A DNA stretch of 64,000 bases from Dolomedes plantarius (lineage: Eukaryota; Arthropoda; Arachnida; Araneae; Dolomedidae). How positions within the stretch are numbered: the first letter of the stretch is position 1; the number at the start of each line of letters is the position of its first letter. Positions 1 to 10,361 of the stretch are shown here, piece after piece. Both the position numbers and the translations under genes were made by a program. The notes under the pieces are model-generated. The model did no database searches and was not told where the DNA came from. It was given only the letters and a program-made list of their open reading frames with translations. The stretch is taken from the NCBI GenBank assembly GCA_907164885.2, contig OU015493.1:65160126-65224125 (forward strand), written 5' to 3'.

Positions 1-2497
1 TATAAAGTGGGAGGAGATGTAGTATATTAACTCTAACTGTTAACGTCCATGGACAGTTTAACTGTGACCGACAGAGTGCGCGGAATACGAGGAGAAAAGT
101 TTCGTTTTGAGTCTGTAACTATGTATCTTGCGAGTAGTATGTTGTAAATAGATGTACCGTTGACTAATTAAATGTATGTGAAAAATGATAAAGAGCATCT
201 CTTAACGCACACACACAATAGTCGGCCACGACAGTATGTGACATAAGATTACCGTTCTCAAGGTTGCAAATAGTGTTGTCAATGATTAAGAGAGAAAAAA
301 TAAATTAATTAATTGAAAAATCAACTAATTAACTAGAACGAGTACGAACAACCAATGTAGCATGGCTAATTTAAATGATAATGGAGAATTTAAACACTGG
401 GTGAAACAAGAGATTATATATCAGCATAAATATAGCAAAGTGTTTCTATGTATGTACGTATGGTATACAAATCTACATTTCTTGACGAATCTGGTTGAAA
501 CTTCGTATACTTATGTTTTGAGGCCCTGGTATAATTCTACGATAAGTTTGGAAGCTTTAAAATGATTATAATAATTTTTAATTAATAAAAAAACGAACAA
601 TTTGAAAGGGTGACAACAGTAAATGGAAGCTGTTGCATTTCTGGGAATCACCCCTATGTGTCTCGCTAACTTGCGATTGTTTACTTTCTGAAATTTGGTA
701 ATCTGGTATATTACATATTGTGTTTGTACTTCAGAATGCTTAGTATACTGTAATTTATATTGTTCTTAATTTTATAATTCATGATGTACGGTTAAATGCA
801 TAAAAATTAGTATATCTTAACTAAAAAGAATCAGCCTAAACTTTAAGCACAGTTTTGTGATTTGTGATTCCCTGACATAAATTAGCCGTAACAGAGAATA
901 GAGGTCCAAAAAATTTAAAAGAAAGTAAAATCAAATCCAAAATTCTTCTTCTCCACCCTCAGGCGGTCACAAAAAGCCTAAAATAATTAAAATCGCTCAA
1001 TAATTAGTAAAGTTATTTTTCATACCAAAACTCAAAACCACGATTGTACACAAACGATCTTCGTTGCCAAAAAAATTTCAAGAATTCAGTATGAAAATAA
1101 CGCTTGCACATGAAGTATTTATTTTGATAAAGATACATTTCTCTTTTGAAAAAAAAAACATTTACTGAACAAATGAACTTCTAAAATGAAAATATATATT
1201 GTGTTAAAATAAATATATTTATATGTAATATTTGCCAGTATACGGATTACCGTTTTTTACAAGTTGTCGGTGTTCACATTTTCTGTATTCTGTCATTTCT
1301 TGTTTAATTTAGTTATTTTTTTGCATATTCTTTCTTTTTATGCTTCTGTCTGAAACTCTTTGGAATATTTTTTATTATCATTCTCAAGTAAGAATCAAGC
1401 AAAATATGGGAGAAGTCCCATATCCTGTGCCGGAAAATTTGGCGATTTTTTGGGACGATAAATATTTCAATATGGTGTATTCTCATTCGTTTCTGTTGCG
1501 ATGTTTTTCACGTGGCGTATCTAAAGGCCGATCAATTTAATTTTAATGACGTGATAATTTCAAACGTTATGAGCTCTATAGTTTTATTTTTGAACGGACA
1601 TTGCGACCGCGTATGAAGGGATTCCAGATAAGTCTCTTTGCTTCTGCCAATTTCTGTTTTTTTTTTTCGCTGTGCATCCCTTACTTTTTAATTTTTTCAT
1701 TTTAAAAAGTGATTTTAAAAGTTAAACACAGTAATGTGATTATTTAAAAATAGGTAAATGGTTCTTGTGGATATTTTCACTATAACAAATTTTATATATT
1801 GCAATTTTTGGGGATATTCTTAAATAATAATAATAATTTAAAAAAAAAAAAAAGGCAGACGCAATTGAGACTACCCAAAATCCCTTCCATTATTGTTTCT
1901 TCAAAACGTGGCTTTCTGGTAAGTTATAAAATTTTATTTGTTTAGTTTTAAGGTATCCGATTACCTTTAAAACGTCGATTTTGATGAACATTCCAAAAGT
2001 GTTTTTAATCCTTTTTCTTAAAGATTGTAAATTTCTATTTCTAAATTTGCTTGAATTTTTTCTGTACGATCATTAGAAATGAAATGAGAGCGATTTTTAA
2101 GGTCAGCAGCAGCTATAAATTTCAATACAAGTTGAAAACTTTAATTATTTTTTCTGAAGAAGTCATTTTTCATCAAAAATGAAAACAAATATTGTGATAT
2201 GTGTATGAAATTTTTCCCGTTATGTTTTTCTTACTATTTAGAATGTAATGAACTACAAATTTGGTTTCGGGTATTTTATTTGTTTATTTATAGCTGCATT
2301 TTTAGAAAATCTCATGAGAATTTACTAAAATTTTACATGTAATTGCATATAATAAATTTTATGCAATTACATGTAAAATTTCAGTAATTTACATGTATTG
2401 CATTTTATATACTGATCTGTAATTTTTTTAGATTTCACAATATCGATTAGCTTTTAGTTCATTACACTCAGGAGGTACTTATGTACATATGACAAAA
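1..2497. other. Unassigned AT-rich DNA
   Basis: No coding sequence here could be assigned. Two short ORFs (362-565 and 1340-1540, under 70 codons) have no recognisable motif and look like chance ORFs. The stretch is dominated by A/T runs. The one clear structure is the inverted repeat listed separately at 2322-2387. It may be intergenic, intronic or very old transposon sequence; the bases alone do not decide. Confidence 0.6.
2322..2387. repeat. Short near-perfect inverted repeat (hairpin)
   Basis: The left arm (about 2322-2348) reads TTACTAAAATTTTACATGTA and onward. The right arm (about 2361-2387) is its reverse complement apart from one or two mismatches, with a loop of about 12 A/T bases. 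No target duplication is visible. It may be a small MITE core or a simple palindrome. Confidence 0.6.
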
Positions 2498-2916
2498 ATA
2501 ATTACAAGATAAAAAGAACTTTTTATATACCATGTTTTTAAATTTTCTGTTGAATCATATAAACTTGACAATTCTATGTTTTAATAAATACTTTTTAAAA
2601 ATTTTTGATGAATTATCCCATCAACTTGAAAGAAAATGAAGTTAATTGGAAGTTAACTTGCGTTTAACTTTTCTTTCCCGTCCCGGCCGAGAGATGGCTG
2701 CACGAGTCTACTAAACAAAATTAACTGAAAAATAATTCAATCATGCTTAAAGATGGCTAAAAGTATTAAAATAATGCATTGTCATCGTGTTCTGAGCTAT
2801 TCTAAAAGTTTCAAATGTCTAGCTAGTCGGGAAGTTAGTTAAAAATCGATTGCAAGATTTGTACCGGACAAACACACACACAAAGGAACAAGAAAGCGAG
2901 TTAATAAAAACATGGT
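2498..2916. repeat. Dispersed direct repeat, copy 1
   Basis: This stretch is closely similar, in the same orientation, to 28783-29182. Both copies run from AATTACAAGATAAAA to TTAATAAAAACATGGT and differ by scattered substitutions and small indels (for example, copy 1 has an extra AATCATATAAACTTG-like segment near 2553). Both contain a GC-richer core with TCCCGGCCGA. No ORF or terminal inverted repeats are seen, so the family is unidentified. Confidence 0.75.
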
Positions 2917-3079
2917 GTTATGGAGGGATGCAGAGATGAAACCAGGATTGGCACAAATATACTTTACTTCAAAACAAAACATTGAACAGAAGTTACAAAA
3001 ATTACATTTTTATGGATTTAAAAATTTATATTAGCGCGCGGATGGCGGAAGTCCTCTGTGTCTTTCCACGTACTACTCT

Positions 3080-4365
3080 CTAACCCAGACGTCGAGTTCT
3101 AGCGGGGTTATTGTCATAAAAATTGAGTTGAGAGTGTCCTGCTACAGACTCTCCCTCAACCCCGCACAGCTGGTCGCATCTTTTAGCACAGTTTCTGGTA
3201 GGCTGCCATCGGGTCGGTACCGGTCGGTGACACCGAGGAGGAACAGCACTGGTAGCATGGCTGGGTCTTCCACGAGGTCGAAGCGGGTACACTGGAGACG
3301 AATCGGCTCCATAACATGGTTTTAAACTTGAGACATGATAAGTACCTATGAGATAAGAAGGGTTTGTTTTATTTGCTATAATAAAAGTGGTAGGGGACTT
3401 TTGTTGAATGATGACATAGGGGCCGTCTTTGCGGGGCATAAATTTTGTCGTTTTCTGTTGGGAAGCGTTGCTCACAGGGTGTGAAGTTATCCAAACGTAG
3501 TCGCCTGGTTTGTATTGAGGACCTTTCCGGCGTTTTTGGTCTGCGAATTTTTTATGTCTGTCTTGACGCTGTTGGATTATATCTTGAATTTCTGTGGTTA
3601 TTTTATTAAATTTTCTTAAATACGGTGTTATTTCTGGAACAAAGTTATCATGTAAGATTATTTGGCGTAGATCATATGAGATATCATCCGTGGTCCGTAA
3701 TTCTCTTCCAAATTGTAAGAATGCAGCTGTGTGACCAATGGTGTCAGATTTAGCTGTGTTTAGGGCAAACCGAACAGTAGGAAGTTTTTCATCCCAGATT
3801 GTGTGATCCTTCTCAGTCAGGATAGCAAGTCGAGGTTTCAAGTCCCTTTTTTTTCTTTCGACCGGGTTGGCCTGGGGATGGTAGACAGGTGTCAACGATT
3901 TTTTGATATCTAAAATAAAACAGACTTGTTGCATAACTGCACTGACGAACTGAGGTCCGTTGTCACTGATAATGCGACGTGGAAGTTCATATCTCAGGAA
4001 TATTTCTTCAATCATTGTTACAGCACATTCTTTGGCTATAGCTCTTGTTAAAGCGAATAACTCAACCCACTTAGTGGCGCAGTCGTCGATTATAAAAATC
4101 CACTTTTTTCCATTGTTACTTTCGGGTAGTGGTCCAAACAGGTCGATTGCCAGTGTCTCAAAACGTTGAGCTTATACTGGAGTCTGTAATAACCCAGCTG
4201 GTTTTTGGTTTGAAGCCTTGTACCGGTTGCATTCGTGACAATTCTGTACGTAATCAACTATGTTTTTCGCATACCAGTCCAATAATACCTCTGCGCAATT
4301 CTTTTGTAAGTGCCTTCCGCACCGTAGTGACAGGCTGTCGGGGCATCCATCATGGAATTCTTTTA
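3080..4365 (-). pseudogene. Ty3/gypsy-type integrase relic
   Basis: Read on the minus strand, this is the 3' part of a Ty3/gypsy pol gene. In order it shows the end of an HHCC-type zinc-binding region (QNCHECNRYKA near 4230), the first catalytic Asp in AIDLFGPLPES (near 4140), the second in ISDNGPQFVS (near 3960), the Glu in ANPVERKKRDLK (near 3850), then a basic C-terminal domain with KPGDYVWI and a GPY/F-like DGPYVI. Integrase joins element cDNA to the chromosome. The frame is broken by an in-frame stop at 4172-4174 and a frameshift near 4270, and nothing upstream (RT, protease, gag) is present, so this is a 5'-truncated dead copy. The longest open piece is 311 codons (3080-4015). The proline-rich tail after about 3330 may be read-through. 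No LTR could be placed. Confidence 0.85.
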
Positions 4366-4499
4366 AAACTTTGTCTCGTTCTTAAGATGGTACAACAAGT
4401 TGAGCGTCCTCTGATTCGGAGTCAAGAGCATATCAGGCTTAGAAAACGCTCGATGTAGAATTCCTCTCTGCATGAGTTTCAGATTACTTTCTGCTCTCT

Positions 4500-4914
4500 A
4501 TTCATATGAAGCCCGAACACTGTTTGAACCAGGTCACCACTTTCTTCACCTTTTCATTTAGTGGCACAAGCTCTGGTACGGCTTCAATTGAACGGTAAGC
4601 GACCAAATTGAGGAGATGGGCAAAACATATTACATGTTTTTTCTGTCAAAAGCAATTCCCACGGATTTAACCATATTCGATCCTCCATCAGTGACCACTG
4701 AATTTAGTTTTTCTTTTTTCAAACCCCACTACTGCAGGATATGAAGGATTCTTGAAGAAATGTAATCTCCAGTATGGCTCTGGTTCATTTCAAAGACTCC
4801 AATGGTGCAGGAAGCTAATTTTTCATTTTCCAAATAATGGACTGTGACGTACAAAAACTTCTTGTCTAAGCGGTTTCGGTCCAGAAACCGGTTATCTCCA
4901 ACATCTCCTTCCAA
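4500..4914 (-). pseudogene. hAT transposase fragment
   Basis: The minus strand encodes a piece of a hAT-superfamily transposase core. The first part (4729-4914) contains YVTVHYLENEKLASC and then MNQSHTGDYI, which matches the hAT pattern of a beta-strand region followed by a HT motif. Downstream come VVTDGGSNMVKSV (the second-Asp region) and, after a +1 frameshift near 4640, VICFAHLLNLVA and KVVTWFKQC. No zinc finger, Glu motif or terminal inverted repeat is nearby. It sits 5' of the gypsy relic in the same orientation, which may be coincidence. It is a dead fragment, probably of a ZBED/BED-type hAT. Confidence 0.75.
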
Positions 4915-5146
4915 TTTGTTTACATAAACTCAGTGTTGCCATTGCTTCACCCAAACTAGGATTTCTTTCTTTCTCTAAATAGATATATTTTAATTTGATA
5001 ACATATTGTTTATTGAAATGTTATTTCCTTATTGAATTAAATTACGATCATTTTTTATCGTACTATTTCCATATATATAATATTTTACTACACAATCATT
5101 CCTCCGAATACGATTGACTGCATAGTGAAAGGAAAATGTGTGATCG

Positions 5147-5260
5147 ATATTTTGAAATATTGTTTATATTTTGAAATATCGTCTATATTTGGAAATATCG
5201 TCAATATTTTGAAATATCGTCAATATTTTAAAATACCGTCAATATTTTGAAATATCGATA
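5147..5260. repeat. 19-bp minisatellite, six units
   Basis: Six consecutive 19-base units follow the pattern ATATTTTGAAATATCGTCA with one to four changes each; the first and last units are the most divergent. The sequence that follows (5261-5330) continues as less regular ATCGATAT-type palindromic motifs. No function is suggested. Confidence 0.85.
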
Positions 5261-6274
5261 TTTTTGTACCGATATATTATTGATATCGATATTAGTAGCC
5301 GATATTATTATCGATACTCATATCGATACTTTGCTTTTGATATCCCATCCCTAATTCGTGCACCCCCCTCAAAAGTTACAAGCATGCTACGCCTATTCTG
5401 GCAAGAATAAACCATCAACAACATCATATATGAAAATAAGATCATGAGGCCGAAAGCTCCCTTTACCTCAAAGTTGACTGGTGGAGAAAAAAAAAACTTG
5501 TAAAAGTTTAAAAAGTTCTCTTTACGCTTAAACTTACAAATCATGACTTACACTAATTATAACTTACATTAATTAACATCATATAAAAATGGTATATGTA
5601 CATGTAAAACAAATAACAACAAAACAGTGACTCAATCAACACATGTGATCGGAACTGAACATTAAATGAAAAGGTTATCTTAAGGAAATAGGAATGTCTA
5701 CGCTAAAATCGCAAAGGATTTCAAGAAATTGGCGAATGTGTATAATCGTCATTATGTGCTTACTCGTGGAAGAACAAAAATGTTTTCTTTTCCTTGCACT
5801 GCCATTTTGTAAAACGTATAATGTGCTATCCATGCATGCTTTGCATATATAAAAAACCCGGAATCGGATAATAAGTAAAAAAAAAATTTCAAATTCAAAA
5901 CTAAATAGACTGGGCGCGCAACTTGCAAAACATGAATAATTTCACTACTCAAGGAAATATAAATAGACACAACCTTTGTAACATGAAAGAATAATTCGAA
6001 TTAAAATAGAATCCGGTTAAGAATTTCCTAATATAAAGCACAATTCGAACAATATAATTCGGTACAGTATTTTTTTTTACCTATAGCAGATTTCGACACA
6101 ATATATTATTCGGCAAAGTATAATGATCATTTTGCGAAAGTAGGCAAGTTTCCTAGTAAATAAAATATAATACACTTCAGTTACCTACAATTAATGATCC
6201 ATGCATTTGTTGTAGGATTTAATAACTGCAAAGGTAGGGGTTATCACTTATTTTGTATCAAAGATATACTAAGA
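5261..6274. other. Unassigned AT-rich DNA
   Basis: No gene is recognised. Short minus-strand ORFs at 5308-5544 and 5752-5970 carry no known motif. The stretch runs up to the left terminal repeat of the Tc1 element. Confidence 0.5.
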
Positions 6275-7544
6275 CAGGTGGTTATCTAAATAATGGAAAC
6301 ACATCAATATTAGTGGTGTTTATGGAAGTGCTTCGTATTCCTTAAAAAACAAGTTTAGGGACCAATATTTTTTTTATAGAATATAGCGTATACATTATTC
6401 TACTCTAAAGTAGCAGTAATGAAACTATGGGCATCAGGCTCTTTGGGAGATAGCGTAAGATGTCAAACCTTGTAGACTGTGCAGAAGGGCAAATTGTTGA
6501 AGCGAGTTTAATTGGAGTATCCGTTACAACAGCCCCCATGGGTTTGGGTGTTTACCGAGCTATGATATCGGAAGTCATGATGGCATACAGGGTTCACGGA
6601 GAGACATCTTCTGTGAAACAGAATAGTGGACGAAAGGGAAAGCTAAGTGAAAAAGACTGACTGGTGTTGAAGCGGACTGTGATATCAAAAAAGAAGACAA
6701 CTGCAGCCAAAGTGACCGTAGAGCTCCATCTGAATCTGCAGGCTCTAGTACCAGTCATTACAGGTAAGAGAAAACTTCAAAAACAAAACATTTACGGCAG
6801 AGTAGTAATTTCCAAGCCACTTGTAACAGGTGTGAAAACAAACCGTCCCCTACAGTGGTGCCACGAGCACAAATCCTCGTCTAGTGATATGTCGATATAT
6901 GACATTTGGTTAGACGAATCATTGTTCACTTTGTCCCCTGCAACAGGACGTGCATATGTCTGAAAACACCTACAGAAGCGTATTATCATGCTTGTCTCAT
7001 GCCAGCTGTCAAACATGGAGAGCGAATTTCTTAGGGTTTCGGCGGCCATCTCATGGTTTTCAAAAAGGATCTATTGTAACCCCGAAAGGGAGATTGACTG
7101 GGAAGGACTATGTCGAACTTTTAGCCTACCAGATCCATCCTATGGTGCAAAAATTGTTTCCTGCAGGAGATGGCGTTTTCCATGATGATAATGGTCCGAT
7201 CCATACAGCTAGACGTGTCAGGTCGTGGTTTGAGGAACATAAAGACCAAGTCAAACACCTTATCTGACCCACACAGTCCCTAAACCTCAATATCACCGAA
7301 CTGCTGTGATCTGTTTTAGGGAACAGAGTCAGGATTCAATATCCAGCAATAGCATCTCTACAGCAACATTGACGATTTATCCACAAAGAATGGTATAATA
7401 TTCCCTTAACCACTATTCATGACTTGCATAATTCACTTCCTTAGTGAATTCAGGTGGTATTAAATGCCACAGATGGTCCTATGCCATATTAATAAAGAAT
7501 TTTATGTTTTTCCTAAGTGTTTCCATTATTTTGATAACCACCTG
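6275..7544 (+). mobile_element. Decayed Tc1-like transposon with both terminal repeats
   Basis: The left terminal repeat begins CAGGTGGTTATC and continues through TAATGGAAACAC; the right end (about 7517-7544) is its reverse complement with one mismatch over about 28 bases. The right flank is TA, the expected Tc1 target dinucleotide, and the left flank is GA, a decayed TA. The ends enclose one degenerate transposase gene on the plus strand. The length of about 1.27 kb is normal for a full-length Tc1 element, so this is a whole but inactivated copy. Confidence 0.85.
6460..7440 (+). pseudogene. Tc1-type transposase, broken
   Basis: The conceptual product is a DDE transposase of the Tc1 group. 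It starts MSNLVDCAEGQIVEASLIGV, which corresponds to the paired-type helix-turn-helix region. It continues past a stop at 6658 through KKTTAAKVTVEL and WCHEHKSSS. The catalytic motifs appear as WLDESLFTLS (first Asp, near 6915), HDDNGPIHTARRV (second Asp, near 7185) and LNLNITELL (Glu, near 7285). They lie in at least three frames: shifts fall near 6655, 6955 and 7265, and stops interrupt the end. The catalytic residues are still recognisable, but no continuous protein can be made. Confidence 0.85.
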
Positions 7545-7657
7545 TATATATTAACGTGACAATATTATTATTAGTAAAATTGTATTATGTGAAAATAAGT
7601 TAAATTGTATTGTTTTCGGGACTGCTTTACAGAACATATGTTTGGCAAATTATTGAG

Positions 7658-7662
7658 GTGGG
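7658..7662 (+). repeat. 5-bp target duplication (left) of solo LTR 1
   Basis: GTGGG at 7658-7662 is repeated exactly at 9023-9027, immediately outside the TG and CA ends of the intervening LTR. Confidence 0.8.
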
Positions 7663-9022
7663 TGTAATGAAGCGCCTTCGGATATATGAAAATTTCATAG
7701 AAATATTAAGAGGTGAAGTCGATCGAAGGCTTTTATCATTACATTATTTTGATGAAATTGGGAACGCCGGCTGAGCGGGACGATAATTATAGAGCGGAGA
7801 GGTCCTGTGTGACGTAAGGTAGTGAATAGTCCTGCGGCGGTGGTCAACTTGGGAGGTAGATCGCCAGACAAGATTAAGAGAGTTGTCGCCAGGATTTGAC
7901 ACTACACGACAATGGACTGTGTTTTCAGATTTACAACGGCGGCATGTAAGAACCAAGGGCGTCGTGTGAGGTTTATGCAAGCATGTTTTCCGTGGGGGCG
8001 TGTGCGGCTTAGCTGAGGGCGGCCAATAAAATAAAGTTTGAAATGAGCAAGCGAATGAGTTTTCTTGCTGAATCTTGTATGGATGAGAAATTTTGAGGAG
8101 GAGGAGACACGAAAGAAGAAAGGAGTTTGAAATGTATAAATTAGGGAGTTTAAAAAAAAAGGGGGCTCTCTCAGATCTCTCTCTCTCGAGTCTCAGAGTC
8201 AGACTTCTGGCGTGCCGGGTCGAGCTTTGGTTCCCCGCTTTTATCCTGAGATTTTGCGTTTTGGAGTAGAGCTGCGGTTCTCCTGGTGTTATTACTGCGT
8301 TCAGTCGAACTTGGAGTTCCCCACAAATATTAATGATAAAATAGAATTCCCTGCATATAAAATAATAGTGGATCGAGTGGTGTAGCGGTCACAAGAATCA
8401 TCAAGAGACGGAGAATCAAGAGGTGTGTGTGTGCCCTGCCTATGTACAGAAGGATCCAAAGGACCCCAGCTAGACGAGTCAGCGGATTCAACAATTAGAT
8501 AAATATCAACGGAACTGAGTGAGTGGCACAATTTTATTGTTTAGATCAGTCCCCTTTTGTTTTGTTTTTTTTTAATTAGGTTATTTACGGTCAGAGTAGG
8601 AGTAGTTTACATAAGAGTTAGAGTTGAATAAGTATTTTGAGTTTTGGTATTTTGTCGTGCGCTCCCTATTTTCCTCGTCAAGTAAATTTTGAATGTTAAA
8701 TTTCGATATAATGATAAACTAAATTTTGGTATATGGATAAGTGTGTCTATAAAAAAATATGATTAAAATAATGTGTACAAACAATGTATAATAATTTGTA
8801 AATAAATTTAAGTTTAAGTTGATTTTAAATCTCTCTGTTTTATTTGTTTCTCAATTTTTTAGTTCCCTTGTTCGTCAATTGCTAGTTACGTCCTGAACTA
8901 CGGGTTATTAACAAAATAAATTTTAAAAACACAACGCACCCAACTACCCCTTTATAAATAATTTAATGTACTAACTAACTATTTCACGCCCGTTAAAATA
9001 ACTTTGGACGAGCAATACGACA
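7663..9022 (+). repeat. Solo LTR, copy 1 (about 1.36 kb)
   Basis: The segment begins TGTAATGAAGCGCC and ends GAGCAATACGACA, so it has the TG...CA ends of an LTR, and it is flanked by the 5-bp duplication GTGGG. A homologous sequence in opposite orientation lies at 31950-33295 with its own, different 5-bp duplication (ATGGA). Two independent insertions with shared ends and no internal coding region point to solo LTRs left by recombination. Inside are a TATA-like TGTATAAATTAGG near 8133, a CT-rich stretch (8165-8195) and AATAAA near 8800, as expected for U3-R-U5. Small ORFs inside (for example minus strand 7744-7980 and 8301-8531) are not considered genes. The parent family (gypsy or BEL) is not identifiable from an LTR alone. 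Confidence 0.8.
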
Positions 9023-9099
9023 GTGGGCGTGTACTTAAGTACCGTCGGATAAGTTATAGGGGTTATTATAAGCGACAGGTTTAATAAAGTAGAGTGAAA

Positions 9100-10361
9100 T
9101 GCCTTTGACTAAATTAACTTCCTCGAAGCCACAAAAAGGGAAAGAGGGTTGGTATTAATACCCTTTCCCCTCCGACTAGGAAAAAAGATCAGCTGAGGCC
9201 AAGCCCAAGTGGGAATAGAGAAGAAGAGTTTAAGGAAATTGAGAGTGATAAGGGAGCAGAGGATATAAGTGAGGATGAGCAATTGCCGGGTACAAGTAAA
9301 AGTGATGTAGAAGTAATAGAAGGGAGATCAAACGATAAAATAGGCGGCATATAGCATCTCGGGGCAAACAGTTAAAGAATGCCAACAGAGAATCTTAGAA
9401 AGTGTTATAAGATGCAAAGATTTGTTAGCGGATAAAAAGGACAGAGTAATTGAAGATTTAGCTACCATAGTTGATTTGTTTCATAAACAGCAGACGCATA
9501 CACAGTTTGTAAGAGGTATGCTTCATGAATTAAAAAGGGTCAAAGGTCCAACTGAAACATATGCGGATAAACTGAAGAAAGAAAGGGATAGAAGTAGATC
9601 TAGTCCCAGGCGCAGAACTGATATAGTAACTCATGTGTTGACCATAACCCCAAAAGAAGAGCAGAGTGCTGAGGAAACAAAAATGGAAATAAAGAAAGAT
9701 ATCGAACCCACCAAAATTAAGGTTGGTATTAATATCCTTAGAAAAATTGGGAAAGGAGGCGTATTAATACCTACGGAAAAAGAAGAAGAGATAGACAGAC
9801 TGATAAAAGAATTTAGTAAAAATGATAGTTTAACTGAAAAATACAAGATTGGCAAACCAAAATAAACGAAATCCGCAGATCGCAATTTATGGCTTGACAG
9901 AAGGAACAGACAGAGAAGAGCTAGAGATAAAGCTAATGGAACAGAATGATGAGTTTAAAGAAGGAGATGTACAATTTGTAACAAAATTTAATGTTCGACA
10001 GGGACAAAACATTGTAATCAACCTAAATGGAGGGGCATTTAAGAAAATCATGAAAAATAAAAAAATAAAATTGGGATGGAATAGATATAACATAAAACAA
10101 TTCCCGAGACCTAAAATATGTTATAAATGCTACAGGATTGGACATTTGGCCAAATGGTGCTTTAATGATCGGGTGTGCAGGGATTGTAGCGAACTAGCGC
10201 ACGAAGGGGATTGTAAGTCAAATTTGACCTGTGTTAACTGTATGTTTCTGAATAGTAAAAGTGTGACTAAAGTGGACATTTATCATGCGCCTACCGATAG
10301 TACGTGCACTTGTGTAAGCACGGAGATAGGGCGTATAATCGCAAGAACGGATTATGGCTAG
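9100..10361 (+). pseudogene. LINE ORF1 (gag-like, zinc knuckles), broken
   Basis: The first ORF of the LINE encodes a nucleic-acid-binding protein that would package element RNA. A likely start is ATG at 9100 (MPLTKLTSSK), followed by an acidic region (KEIESDKGAEDISEDE near 9230-9280) and, in the next frame, a charged segment ending KIGKPK (9422-9865). After a further frame change at about 9850 comes the conserved part: NPQIAIYGLTEGTDREEL, then zinc knuckles CYKCYRIGHLAKWC (near 10120), CRDCSELAHEGDC and CVNC. Three frames are needed, with shifts near 9150-9350 and 9850, so the gene is dead. The last codons overlap the start of ORF2, as in R1- and jockey-type elements. Confidence 0.8.

Noticed and set aside
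1340..1540. 66-codon ORF as a possible small gene
   Set aside because: No motif, no promoter or splice context beyond chance, and AT-rich surroundings.
7546..7662. Detached 5' UTR of the LINE upstream of solo LTR 1
   Set aside because: Plausible from the insertion geometry but without any sequence evidence; left as a remark only.
7744..8531. Two minus-strand ORFs of 76-78 codons
   Set aside because: They lie inside solo LTR copy 1 and have no recognisable product.
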